Positions 51,152 through 63,057 of a stretch of 64,000 nt of DNA are shown here, one piece after another. Each line of letters opens with the position of its first letter. The stretch's first letter is position 1. A program made the position numbers and the translations under genes. The stretch spans positions 124,001-188,000 of the forward strand of contig JAYKNF010000015.1 of the NCBI GenBank assembly GCA_036172665.1, read 5' to 3'. Source of the stretch: Prosopocoilus inquinatus (Eukaryota > Arthropoda > Insecta > Coleoptera > Lucanidae). The notes under the pieces are model-generated. The model was not told where the DNA came from. It worked only from the letters and a program-made list of their open reading frames with translations, and searched no databases.

Positions 51152-51914
51152 TAGAACTTCGTATCTCACGTCAGGGTTACTGGAGTCCATCCAAACGTCA
51201 AATAACATGATAGATAAGTAAGGATCGATTAGATACATCACAGGAACAACGCTAATGCGTGTTGTTTCGTTTAAAACTATTTCCAGCTTCTGCTGCGTCC
51301 AAAAACTTTGTATCTCACATCAGAGTTACTGGAGTCCATCGAAACGTCAAATAACATGATAGATGAGTAAGGATCGATTAGATACAGCACAGGAACAACG
51401 CTAATATGTGCTGTCTCGTTTAAAACTATTTCCAGCTGCTGCTGCGTCCGAAAATTTCGTATCTCACATTAAAGTTACTGGAGTCCATCGAAACGTCAAA
51501 TAACATAGTAGCTAAGTAAGGATCGATTAGATACATCACAGGAACAACGCTAATACGTGTTGTTTCGTTCTAAACTATTTCCAGCTTCTGCTGCGTCCAA
51601 AAACTTTGTATCTCACATCAGAGTTACTGGAGTCCATCCAAACGTCAAATAACATGATAGATGAGTAAGGATCGATTAGATACATCACAGAAACAACGCT
51701 AATACGTGTTGTTTCGTTTAAAACTATTTCCAGCTTCTGCTGCGTCCAAAAACTTTGTATCTCACATCAGAGTTACTGGAGTCCATCGAAACGTCAAATA
51801 ACATGATAGATGAGTAAGGATCGGTTAGATACATCACAGGAACAACGCTAATATGTGTTGTTTCGTTTGAAACTATTTCCAGCTGCTGCTGCGTCCGAGA
51901 ATTTCGTATCTCAC

Positions 51915-52587
51915 TTTAGAGTTACTGGAGTCCATCGAAACGTCAAATAACATAGTAGATAAGTAAGGATCGATTAGATACATCACAGGAACAACGCTAA
52001 TACGTGTTGCTTCGTTCAAAACTATTTCCAGTTTCTACTGCGTCCGAGAACTTTGTATCTCTCATCAGAGTTACTGGAGTCCGTCCGAACGTCAAATAAC
52101 ATGATAGATGAGTAAGGATCGGTTAGATACATCACAGGAACAACGCTAATGCGTGTTGTTTCGTTTAAAACTATTTCTAGCTTCAGCTGCGTCCGAGAAC
52201 TTCGTATCTCACATTAGAGTTACTGGAGTTCATCGAAACGTCAAATAACATGATAGATGAGTAAGGATCGATTAGATACTACACAGGAACAACGCTAATG
52301 CGTGTTGTTTCGTTTAAAACTATTTCTAGCTTCAGCTGCGTCCGAGAATTTCGTATCTCACATCTAAGTTACTGGAGTCCATCCAAACGTCAAATAACAT
52401 GATAGATGAGTAAGGATCGATTAGATACATCACAGGAACAACGCTAATATGTGTTGTTTCGTTTCAAACTATTTCCAGCTGCTGCTGCGTCCGAAAATTT
52501 CGTATCTCACATTAGAGTTACTGGAGTCCATCGAAACGTCAAATAACATAGTAGCTAAGTAAGGATCGATTAGATACATCACAGGAA
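51915..52587. repeat. Transition to diverged monomers
   Basis: This stretch holds the end of a C unit, B, the D/X hybrid, D with catccaaacgtc, and an A-type unit with tttcgtttcaaac. The tttcgtttcaaac form of A is used in the right-hand part of the window (56.7, 58.7, 61.0, 62.3, 63.8 kb) in place of the tgtctcgtttaaaac form. This is where the homogenised array gives way to the more varied one. Confidence 0.7.
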
Positions 52588-53734
52588 CAACGCTAATACG
52601 TGTTGTTTCGTTTAAAACTATTTCTAGCTTCAGCTGCGTCCGAGAACTTCGTATCTCACATCTAAGTTACTGGAGTCCATCGTAACGCCAAATAACATGA
52701 TAGATGAGTAAGGATCGATTAGATACATCACAGGAACAACGCTAATGCGTGTTGTTTCGTTTAAAACTATTTCCAGCTTCTGCTGCGTCCGAGAACTTCG
52801 TATCTCACGTCAGGGTTACTGGAGTCCATCCAAACGTCAAATAACATGATAGATAAGTAAGGATCGATTAGATACAGCACAGGAACAACGCTAATACGTG
52901 TTGTTTCGTTTAAAACTATTTCCAGCTCCTGCTGCGTCCCAAAACTTTGTATCTCACATCAGACTCACTGGAGTCCATCCAAACGTCAAATAACATGTTA
53001 GATAAGTAAGGATCGTTTAGATACATCACAGAAACAACGCTAATAGGTGGTGTATCGTTCAAAACTATTTCCAGCTTCTGCTGCGTCCGAAATCTTTGTA
53101 TCTCTCATCAGAGTTACTGGAGTCCACCCAAACGTCAAATAACATGATACGTGAGTAAGGATCGATTAGGTACATCACAGGAACAACGATAATACGTGTT
53201 GTTTCGTTTAAAACTATTTCCAGCTTCTGCTACGTCCGAAAACGTCGTATCTCACATCAGAGTTACTGGAGTCCATCCAAACGTCAAACAACATGATAGA
53301 TAAGTAAGGATCGATTAGATACGGCACAGGAACAACGCTAATACGTGTTGTTTCCTTTAAAACTATTTCCAGCTCCTGCTGCGTCCAAAAACTTTGTATC
53401 TCACATCAGACTTACTGGAGTACATCCAAACGTTAAATAACATGTTAGATAAGTAAGGATCGTTTAGATACATCACAGGAACAACGCTAATAGGTGTTGT
53501 TTCGTTCAAAACTATTTCCAGCTTCTGCTGCGTCCGAAATCTTTGTATCTCTCATCCTAGTTACTGGAGTCCATCCAAACGTCAAATAACATGATAGATG
53601 AGTAAGGATCGATTAGATACATCACAGGAACAACGATAATACGTGTTGTTTCGTTTAAAACTATTTCCAGCTTCTGCTGCGTCCGGAAACGTCGTATCTC
53701 ACAACAGAGTTACTGGAGTCCATCGAAACGTCAA
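52588..53734. repeat. Diverged partial N9 block (D' to N)
   Basis: The order D'-P-G-H-K-L-M-N is clear, but the units carry many private changes: cagactcactggagtcc in G, gatacgtgag and gattaggtac in H, gctacgtcc and gtcaaacaac in K, tttcctttaaaac in L. N is cut by an 82-bp deletion and O is missing. It looks like an older relative of the seven intact N9 blocks. Confidence 0.82.
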
Positions 53735-53741
53735 AAGCTTC
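53729..53741. repeat. 82-bp deletion junction
   Basis: The text goes from cgaaacgtcaaa directly to agcttctgctg, skipping 82 bp and fusing two units into a shortened one. It creates an aagctt site; normal units have cagctt here. No microhomology is evident at the ends. Confidence 0.92.
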
Positions 53742-54367
53742 TGCTGCGTCCGAAAATTTTGTATCTCACATTAGAGTTACTGGAGTCCATCGAAACGTCA
53801 AATAACATGATAGATGAGTAAGGATCGATTAGATACATCACAGGAACAACGCTAATGCGTGTTGTTTCGTTTAAAACTATTTCCAGCTTCTGCTGCGTCC
53901 GAGAACTTCGTATCTCACGTCAGGGTTACTGGAGTCCATCCAAACGTCAAATAACATGATAGATAAGTAAGGATCGATTAGATACATCACAGGAACAACG
54001 CTAATGCGTGTTGTTTCGTTTAAAACTATTTCTAGCTTCAGCTGCGTCCTAGAACTTCGTATCTCACATCTAAGTTACTGGAGTCCATCGAAACGCCAAA
54101 TAACATGATAGATGAGTAAGGATCGATTAGATACATCACAGGAACAACGCTAATGCGTGTTGTTTCGTTTAAAACTATTTCCAGCTTCTGCTGCGTCCGA
54201 AATGTTTGTATCTCTCATCCTAGTTACTGGAGTCCATCCAAACGTCAAATAACATGATAGATGAGTAAGGATCAATTAGATACATCACAGGAACAACGAT
54301 AATACGTGTTGTTTCGTTTAAAACTATTTCCAGCTTCTGCTGCGTCCGGAAACGTCGTATCTCACAA
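53742..54367. repeat. Mixed diverged monomers
   Basis: About four units: an A-like unit with gaaaattttg, an E-like unit, a D/E hybrid with tctagcttcagctgcgtccta, an M-like unit with gaaatgtttg, and an N-like unit with aacgataat. No long match elsewhere was found by eye. Confidence 0.7.
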
Positions 54368-54700
54368 CAGAGTTACTGGAGTCCATCGAAACGTCAAATA
54401 ACATGATAGATAAGTAAGGATTGATTAGATGCAGCACAGGAACAACGCTAATACGTGTTGTTTAGTTTAAAACTATTTCCAGCTCCTGCTGCGTCCAAAA
54501 ACTTTGTATCTCACATCAGACTTATTGGAGTCCATCCATACGTTAAATAACATGTTAGATAAGTAAGGATCGTTTAGATACATCACAGGAACAACGCTAA
54601 TATGTGTTGTTTCGTTTAAAACTATTTCCAGCTTCTGCTGCGTCCGAAAATTTCGTATCTCACATTAGAGTTACTGGAGTCCATCGAAACGTCAAATAAC

Positions 54701-54709
54701 ATAGCTAAG
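54701..54709. repeat. 3-bp deletion in A-type unit, copy 1
   Basis: Reads acatagctaag where A units normally read acatagtagctaag, losing one of two tag triplets. It may be replication slippage. Confidence 0.9.
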
Positions 54710-55591
54710 TAAGGATCGATTAGATACATCACAGGAACAACGCTAATGCGTGTTGTTTCGTTTAAAACTATTTCCAGCTTCTGGTGCGTCCGAGAACTTC
54801 GTATCTCACGTCAGGGTTACTGGAGTCCATCCAAACGTCAAATAACATGTTAGATAAGTAAGGATCGTTTAGATACAGCACAGGAACAACGCTAATACGT
54901 GTTGTTTCGTTTAAAATTATTTCCAGCTCCTGCTGCGTCCCAAAACTTTGTATCTCACATCAGACTTACTGGAGTCCATCCAAACGTCAAATAACATGTT
55001 AGATAAGTAAGGATCGTTTAGATACATCACAGGAACAACGCTAATAGGTGGTGTCTCGTTCAAAACTATTTCCAGCTTCTGCTGCGTCCGAAATCTTTGT
55101 ATTTCTCATCAGAGTTACTGGAGTCCATCCAAACGTCAAATAACATGATAGATGAGTAAGGATCGATTATATACATCACAGGAGCAACGCTAATACGTGT
55201 TGTTTCGTTTAAAACTATTTCCAGCTTCTGCTGCGTCCGAGAACCTCGTATCTCAATTCAGAGTTACTGGAGTCCATCGAAACGTCAAATAACATGATAG
55301 ATAAGTAAGGATTGATTAGATGCAGCACAGGAACAACGCTAATACGTGTTGTTTAGTTTAAAACTATTTCCAGCTCCTGCTGCGTCCAAAAACTTTGTAT
55401 CTCACATCAGACTTATTGGAGTCCATCCATACGTTAAATAACATGTTAGATAAGTAAGGATCGTTTAGATACATCACAGGAACAACGCTAATATGTGTTG
55501 TTTCGTTTAAAACTATTTCCAGCTTCTGCTGCGTCCGAAAATTTCGTATCTCACATTAGAGTTACTGGAGTCCATCGAAACGTCAAATAAC

Positions 55592-55600
55592 ATAGCTAAG
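55592..55600. repeat. 3-bp deletion in A-type unit, copy 2
   Basis: Same acatagctaag form, 891 bp after copy 1, carried by the duplication. Confidence 0.9.
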
Positions 55601-56614
55601 TAAGGATCGATTAGATACATCACAGGAACAACGCTAATGCGTGTTGTTTCGTTTAAAACTATTTCCAGCTTCTGCTGCGTCCGAGAACTTCGTATCTCAC
55701 GTCAGGGTTACTGGAGTCCATCCAAACGTCAAATAACATGTTAGATAAGTAAGGATCGTTTAGATACAGCACAGGAACAACGCTAATACGTGTTGTTTCG
55801 TTTAAAATTATTTCCAGCTCCTGCTGCGTCCCAAAACTTTGTATCTCACATCAGACTTACTGGAGTCCATCCAAACGTCAAATAACATGTTAGATAAGTA
55901 AGGATCGTTTAGATACATCACAGGAACAACGCTAATAGGTGGTGTCTCGTTCAAAACTATTTCCAGCTTCTGCTGCGTCCGAAATCTTTGTATTTCTCAT
56001 CAGAGTTACTGGAGTCCATCCAAACGTCAAATAACATGATAGATGAGTAAGGATCGATTATATACATCACAGGAGCAACGCTAATACGTGTTGTTTCGTT
56101 TAAAACTATTTCCAGCTTCTGCTGCGTCCGAGAACCTCGTATCTCAATTCAGAGTTACTGGAGTCCATCGAAACGTCAAATAACATGATAGATAAGTAAG
56201 GATTGATTAGATGCAGCACAGGAACAACGCTAATACGTGTTGTTTAGTTTAAAACTATTTCCAGCTCCTGCTGCGTCCAAAAACTTTGTATCTCACATCA
56301 GACTTATTGGAGTCCATCCATACGTTAAATAACATGTTAGATAAGTAAGGATCGTTTAGATACATCACAGGAACAACGCTAATATGTGTTGTTTCCTTTA
56401 AAACTATTTCCAGCTTCTGCTGCGTCCGAGAACTTCGTATCTCACGTCAGGGTTACTGGAGTCCATCCAAACGTCAAATAACATGATAGATAAGTAAGGA
56501 TTGATTAGATACATCACAGGAACAACGCTAATGCGTTTTGTTTGGTTTAAAACTATTTCTAACTTCAGCTGCGTCCGAGAACTTTGTATCTCTCATCAGA
56601 GTTACTGGAGTCCG

Positions 56615-57427
56615 TCCAAACGTCAAATAACATGATAGATGAGTAAGGATCGATTAGATACATCACAGGAACAACGCTAATATGTGTTGTTTCGTTTCAA
56701 ACTATTTCCAGATGCTGCTGCGTCTGAAAATTTCGTATCTCACATTAGAGTTACTGGAGTCCATCGAAACGTCAAATAACATAGTAGCTAAGTAAGGATC
56801 GATTAGATACATCACAGGAACAACGCTAATACGTGTTGTTTCGTTCAAAACTATTTCCAGCTTCTGCTGCGTCCAAAAACTTTGTATCTCACATCAGAGT
56901 TACTGGAGTCCATCCAAACGTCAAATAACATGATAGATGAGTAAGGATCGATTAGATACATCACAGGAACAACGCTAATACGTGTTGTTTCGTTTAAAAC
57001 TATTTCCAGCTTCTGCTGCGTCCGAGAACTTCGTATCTCACGTCAGGGTTACTGGAGTCCATCCAAACGTCAAATAACATGATAGATAAGTAAGGATCGA
57101 TTAGATACATCACAGGAACAACGCTAATGCGTGTTGTTTCGTTTAAAACTATTTCTAGCTTCAGCTGCGTCCGAGAACTTCGTATCTCACATCTAAGTTA
57201 CTGGAGTCCATCGTAACGCCAAATAACATGATAGATGAGTAAGGATCGATTAGATACATCACAGGAACAACGCTAATGCGTGTTGTTTCGTTTAAAACTA
57301 TTTCCAGCTTCTGGTGCGTCCGAGAACTTCGTATCTCACGTCAGGGTTACTGGAGTCCATCCAAACGTCAAATAACATGTTAGATAAGTAAGGATCGTTT
57401 AGATACAGCACAGGAACAACGCTAATA
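56615..57427. repeat. 0.8-kb block copied at 2083 bp, left copy
   Basis: Matches 58698-59510 (14 monomers minus 3 bp). Contains A with gcgtctgaaaa, F, I, D' and an E-like unit. Difference noticed: cagatgctgctg near 56710 against cagctgctgctg near 58793. Confidence 0.82.
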
Positions 57428-58121
57428 CGTGTTGTTTCGTTTAAAATTATTTCCAGCTCCTGCTGCGTCCCAAAACTTTGTGTCTCACATCAGACTTACT
57501 GGAGTCCATCCAAACGTCAAATAACATGTTAGATAAGTAAGGATCGTTTAGATACATCACAGGAACAACGCTAATAGGTGGTGTTTCGTTCAAAACTATT
57601 TCCAGCTTCTGCTGCGTCCGAAATCTTTGTATTTCTCATCAGAGTTACTGGAGTCCATCCAAACGTCAAATAACATGATAGATGAGTAAGGATCGATTAT
57701 ATACATCACAGGAACAACGCTAATACGTGTTGTTTCGTTTAAAACTATTTCCAGCTTCTGCTGCGTCCGAGAACCTCGTATCTCACTTCAGAGTTACTGG
57801 AGTCCATCGAAACGTCAAATAACATGATAGATAAGTAAGGATTGATTAGATACAGCACAGGAACAACGCTAATACGTGTTGTTTAGTTTAAAACTATTTC
57901 CAGCTCCTGCTGCGTCCAAAAACTTTGTATCTCACATCAGACTTACTGGAGTCCATCCATACGTTAAATAACATGTTAGATAAGTAAGGATCGTTTAGAT
58001 ACATCACAGGAACAACGCTAATATGTGTTGTTTCGTTTAAAACTATTTCCAGCTTCTGCTGCGTCCGAAAATTTCGTATCTCACATTAGAGTTACTGGAG
58101 TCCATCGAAACGTCAAATAAC

Positions 58122-58130
58122 ATAGCTAAG
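58122..58130. repeat. 3-bp deletion in A-type unit, copy 3
   Basis: Same acatagctaag form as at 54701, in the third six-mer relative. Confidence 0.9.
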
Positions 58131-58697
58131 TAAGGATCGATTAGATACATCACAGGAACAACGCTAATGCGTGTTGTTTCGTTTAAAACTATTTCCAGCT
58201 TCTGCTGCGTCCGAGAACTTCGTATCTCACGTCAGGGTTACTGGAGTCCATCCAAACGTCAAATAACATGATAGATAAGTAAGGATTGATTAGATACATC
58301 ACAGGAACAACGCTAATGCGTTTTGTTTCGTTTAAAACTATTTCTAACTTCAGCTGCGTCCGAGAACTTCGTATCTCACATCTAAGTTACTGGAGTCCAT
58401 CGAAACGCCAAATAACATGATAGATGAGTAAGGATCGATTAGATACATCACAGGAACATCGCTAATGCGTGTTGTTTCGTTTAAAACTATTTCCAGCTTC
58501 TGCTGCGTCCGAGAACCTCGTATCTCACTTCAGAGTTACTGGAGTCCATCGAAACGTCAAATAACATGATAGATAAGTAAGGATTGATTAGATACAGCAC
58601 AGGAACAACGCTAATACGTGTTGTTTAGTTTAAAACTATTTCCAGCTCCTGCTGCGTCCCAAAACTTTGTGTCTCACATCAGACTTACTGGAGTCCA

Positions 58698-59510
58698 TCC
58701 AAACGTCAAATAACATGATAGATGAGTAAGGATCGATTAGATACATCACAGGAACAACGCTAATATGTGTTGTTTCGTTTCAAACTATTTCCAGCTGCTG
58801 CTGCGTCTGAAAATTTCGTATCTCACATTAGAGTTACTGGAGTCCATCGAAACGTCAAATAACATAGTAGCTAAGTAAGGATCGATTAGATACATCACAG
58901 GAACAACGCTAATACGTGTTGTTTCGTTCAAAACTATTTCCAGCTTCTGCTGCGTCCAAAAACTTTGTATCTCACATCAGAGTTACTGGAGTCCATCCAA
59001 ACGTCAAATAACATGATAGATGAGTAAGGATCGATTAGATACATCACAGGAACAACGCTAATACGTGTTGTTTCGTTTAAAACTATTTCCAGCTTCTGCT
59101 GCGTCCGAGAACTTCGTATCTCACGTCAGGGTTACTGGAGTCCATCCAAACGTCAAATAACATGATAGATAAGTAAGGATCGATTAGATACATCACAGGA
59201 ACAACGCTAATGCGTGTTGTTTCGTTTAAAACTATTTCTAGCTTCAGCTGCGTCCGAGAACTTCGTATCTCACATCTAAGTTACTGGAGTCCATCGTAAC
59301 GCCAAATAACATGATAGATGAGTAAGGATCGATTAGATACATCACAGGAACAACGCTAATGCGTGTTGTTTCGTTAAAAACTATTTCCAGCTTCTGGTGC
59401 GTCCGAGAACTTCGTATCTCACGTCAGGGTTACTGGAGTCCATCCAAACGTCAAATAACATGTTAGATAAGTAAGGATCGTTTAGATACAGCACAGGAAC
59501 AACGCTAATA
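58698..59510. repeat. 0.8-kb block copied at 2083 bp, right copy
   Basis: Right copy of 56615-57427. It carries gttaaaaac near 59374 where the left copy has gtttaaaac. Confidence 0.82.
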
Positions 59511-59608
59511 TGTGTTGTTTCGTTTAAAACTATTTCCAGCTTCTGCTGCGTCCGAAAATTTCGTATCTCACATTAGAGTTACTGGAGTCCATCGAAACGT
59601 CAAATAAC

Positions 59609-59617
59609 ATAGCTAAG
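59609..59617. repeat. 3-bp deletion in A-type unit, copy 4
   Basis: Fourth acatagctaag, close to the independent 10-bp deletion that follows. Confidence 0.9.
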
Positions 59618-59657
59618 TAAGGATCGATTAGATACATCACAGGAACAACGCTAATGC

Positions 59658-59670
59658 GTGTTGTACTATT
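59658..59670. repeat. 10-bp deletion junction
   Basis: Reads gcgtgttgtactatttcc, missing ttcgtttaaa between ttgt and actatt. The right-hand relative at about 62485 has the full sequence, so the 2820-bp duplication match begins just after this point. Confidence 0.9.
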
Positions 59671-60224
59671 TCCAGCTCCTGCTGCGTCCAAAAACTTTGT
59701 ATCTCACGTCAGGGTTACTGGAGTCCATCCAAACGTCAAATAACATGTTAGATAAGTAAGGATCGTTTAGATACATCACAGGAACAACGCTAATGCGTGT
59801 TGTTTCGTTTAAAATTATTTCCAGCTTATGCTGCGTCCGAAAACGTCGTATCTCACATCAGAGCTACTGGAGTCCATCGAAACGCCAAATAACATGATAG
59901 ATAAGTAAGGATCGATTAGATACAGCACAGGAACAACGCTAATACGTGTTGTTTCGTTTAAAACTATTTCCAGCTCCTGCTGCTTCCAAAAACTTTGTAT
60001 CTCACATCAGTCTTACTGGAGTCCATCCAAACTTTAAATTACATGTTAGATAAGTAAGGATCGATTAGATACATCACAGGAACGACGCTAATACGTGTTG
60101 TTTCGTTTAAAACTATTTCCAGCTTCTGCTGCGTCCGAAAACGTCGTATCTCACATCAGAGTTACTGGAGTCCATCGAAACGTCACATAACATGATAGAT
60201 GAGTAAGGATCGATTAGATACATC

Positions 60225-60237
60225 ACAGGAATGCGTG
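60225..60237. repeat. 9-bp deletion junction, copy 1
   Basis: Reads cacaggaatgcgtgttg, losing caacgctaa and with it the usual unit start. The pair aa at both ends is a possible microhomology. Confidence 0.9.
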
Positions 60238-61180
60238 TTGTTTTGTTTAAAACTATTTCCAGCTTCTGCTGCGCCCGAAAACGTCGTATCTCAAATCAGA
60301 GCTACTGGAGTCCATCGAAACGCCAAATAACATGATAGATGAGTAAGGATCGATTAGATATATCACAGGAACAACGCTAATATGTGTTGTTTCGTTTAAA
60401 ACTATTTCCAGCTGCTGCTGCGTCGGAAAATTTCGTATCTCACGTTAGAGTTACTGGAGTCCATCGAAACGTCAAATAACATAGTAGCTAAGTAAGGATC
60501 GATTAGATACATCACAGGAACAACGCTAATAGGTGTTGTTTCGTTCAAAACTATTTCCAGCTTCTGCTGCGTCCAAAAACTTTGTATCTCACATCAGAGT
60601 TACTGGAGTCCATCCAAACGTCAAATAACATGATAGATGAGTAAGGATCGATTAGATATATCACAGGAACAACGCCAATACGTGTTGCTTCGTTTAAAAC
60701 TATTTCCAGCTTCTGCTGCGTCCGAAAACGTCGTATCTCACATCAGAGTTACTGGAGTCCATCGAAACGTCAAATAACATGATAGATAAGTAATTATCGA
60801 TTAGATACAGCACAGGAACAACGCTAATACGTGTTGTTTCGTTTAAAACTATTTCCAGCTCCTGCTGCGTCCAAAAACTTTGTATCTCACATCAGACTTA
60901 CTGGAGTCCATCCAAACGTCAAATAACATGATAGATGAGTAAGGATCGATTAGATACATCACAGGAACAACGCTAATATGTGTTGTTTCGTTTCAAACTA
61001 TTTCCAGCTGCTGCTGCGTCCGAAAATTTCGTATCTCACATTAGAGTTACTGGAGTCCATCGAAACGTCAAATAACATAGTAGCTAAGTAAGGATCGATT
61101 AGATACATCACAGGAACAACGCTAATACGTGTTGTTTCGTTCAAAACTATTTCCAGCTTCTGCTGCGTCCAAAAACTTTG

Positions 61181-62484
61181 TATCTCACATCAGAGTTACT
61201 GGAGTCCATCCAAACGTCAAATAACATGATAGATGAGTAAGGATCGATTAGATACATCACAGGAACAACGCTAATGCGTGTTGTTTCGTTTAAAACTATT
61301 TCTAGCTTCAGCTGCGTCCGAGAACTTCGTATCTCACATCTATGTTACTGGAGTCCATCGAAACGCCAAATAACATGATAGATGAGTAAGGATCGATTAG
61401 ATACATCACAGGAACAACGCTAATGCGTGTTGTTTCGTTTAAAACTATTTCCAGCTTCTGCTGCGTCCGAAAACGTCGTATCTCACATCAGAGTTACTGG
61501 AGCCCATCGAAACGTCAAATAACATGATAGATAAGTAAGGATCGATTAGATACAGCACAGGAACAACGCTAAAACGTGTTGTTTCCTTTACAACTATTTC
61601 CAGCTCCTGCTGCGTCCGAAAACTTCGTATCTCACATCAGAGTTACTGGAGTCCATCGAAATGTCAAATAACATGATAGATAAGTAAGGATCGATTAGAT
61701 ACAGCACAGGAACAACGCTAATGCGTGTTGTTTCGTTTAAAACTATTTCCAGCTTCTGCTGCGTCCGAAAACGTCTTATCTCACATCAGAGTTACTGGAG
61801 CCCATCGAAACGTCAAATAACATGATAGATAAGTAAGGATCGATTAGATACACCACAGGAACAACGCTAAAACGTGTTGTTTCGTTTACAACTATTTCCA
61901 GCTCCTGCTGCGTCCGAAAACTTCGTATCACATCAGAGTTACTGGAGTCCATCGAAACGTCAAATAACATGATAGATAAGTAAGTATCGATTAGATACAG
62001 CACAGGAACAACGCTAATGCGTGTTGTTTCGTTTAAAACTATTTCCAGCTCCTGCTGCGTCCAAAAACTTTGTATCTCACGTCAGGGTTACTGGAGTCCA
62101 TCCAAACGTCAAATAACATGTTAGATAAGTAAGGATCGTTTAGATACATCACAGGAACAACGCTAATACGTGTTGTTTCGTTCAAAACTATTTCCAGCTT
62201 CTACTGCGTCCGAGAACTTTGTATCTCTCATCAGAGTTACTGGAGTCCGTCCAAACGTCAAATAACATGATAGGTGAGTAAGGATCGATTAGATACATCA
62301 CAGGAACAACGCTAATATGTGTTGTTTCGTTTCAAACTATTTCCAGCTGCTGCTGCGTCCGAAAATTTCGTATCTCACATTAGAGTTACTGTAGTCCATC
62401 GAAAGGTCAAATAACATGATAGATAAGTAAGGATCGATTAGATACAGCACAGGAACAACGCTAATACGTGTTGTTTCGTTTAAA
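61181..62484. repeat. Diverged monomers between the 2820-bp copies
   Basis: About nine units: F, D with catctatgttac, K-like units with agcccatcg, units with cgctaaaacgtg and gtttacaac, an E-like unit, a B-like unit (gtccgtcc) and an A-like unit with ctgtagtcc and gaaaggtc. It includes the 2-bp deletion at 61929. Confidence 0.75.
61921..61937. repeat. Independent 2-bp deletion
   Basis: Reads cttcgtatcacatcag where normal units read cttcgtatctcacatcag. It is a separate event from the H-unit deletion, but again yields a 147-bp unit and opens a 75-codon minus-strand frame (61776-62003). Not a gene. Confidence 0.9.
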
Positions 62485-63044
62485 ACTATTTCCAGCTCCT
62501 GCTGCGTCCAAAAACTTTGTATCTCACGTCAGGGTTACTGGAGTCCATCCAAACGTCAAATAACATGTTAGATAAGTAAGGATCGTTTAGATACATCACA
62601 GGAACAACGCTAATGCGTGTTGTTTCGTTTAAAATTATTTCCAGCTTATGCTGCGTCCGAAAACGTCGTATCTCACATCAGAGCTACTGGAGTCCATCGA
62701 AACGCCAAATAACATGATAGATAAGTAAGGATCGATTAGATACAGCACAGGAACAACGCTAATACGTGTTGTTTCGTTTAAAACTATTTCCAGCTCCTGC
62801 TGCTTCCAAAAACTTTGTATCTCACATCAGTCTTACTGGAGTCCATCCAAACTTTAAATTACATGTTAGATAAGTAAGGATCGATTAGATACATCACAGG
62901 AACGACGCTAATACGTGTTGTTTCGTTTAAAACTATTTCCAGCTTCTGCTGCGTCCGAAAACGTCGTATCTCACATCAGAGTTACTGGAGTCCATCGAAA
63001 CGTCACATAACATGATAGATGAGTAAGGATCGATTAGATACATC

Positions 63045-63057
63045 ACAGGAATGCGTG
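63045..63057. repeat. 9-bp deletion junction, copy 2
   Basis: Same cacaggaatgcg junction as at 60230, carried along by the 2820-bp duplication. Confidence 0.9.

Larger units (their letters stand above)
47078..51914. repeat. 4.8-kb segment S, copy 3
   Basis: Matches 26816-31652 at 20262 bp (136 monomers minus 2 bp). It starts exactly at the right side of what is a 51-bp deletion in copies 1 and 2, and ends where cactttag replaces cacattaa (51915/31653). Private changes include ctcacttcaggg near 50273 and gagtcagg near 50771. Confidence 0.87.
54368..56395. repeat. 891-bp (six-monomer minus 3 bp) tandem duplication
   Basis: Bases 54368-55504 match 55259-56395 at 891 bp, giving about 2.3 copies. 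The unusual gattagatgcagcac recurs at about 54424, 55315 and 56206, and gtttagtttaaaac follows each. A difference is ttctggtgcg near 54780 against ttctgctgcg near 55671. The 3-bp deletion catagctaag lies inside the unit. Confidence 0.88.
56396..58697. repeat. Diverged monomers with third six-mer relative
   Basis: After an I-like unit and a D/B hybrid (near 56520-56660) this stretch carries A, F, I, D' and then a relative of the 891-bp six-mer at about 57290-58190 with ttctggtgcg, gtgtctcac and gtttagtttaaaac. Bases 56615-57427 recur at 58698-59510. Confidence 0.78.

Noticed and set aside
61776..62003. 75-codon minus-strand ORF
   Set aside because: Same cause: an independent 2-bp deletion at 61929 restores frame across two units. 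The translation is the same satellite reading as the other ORFs.
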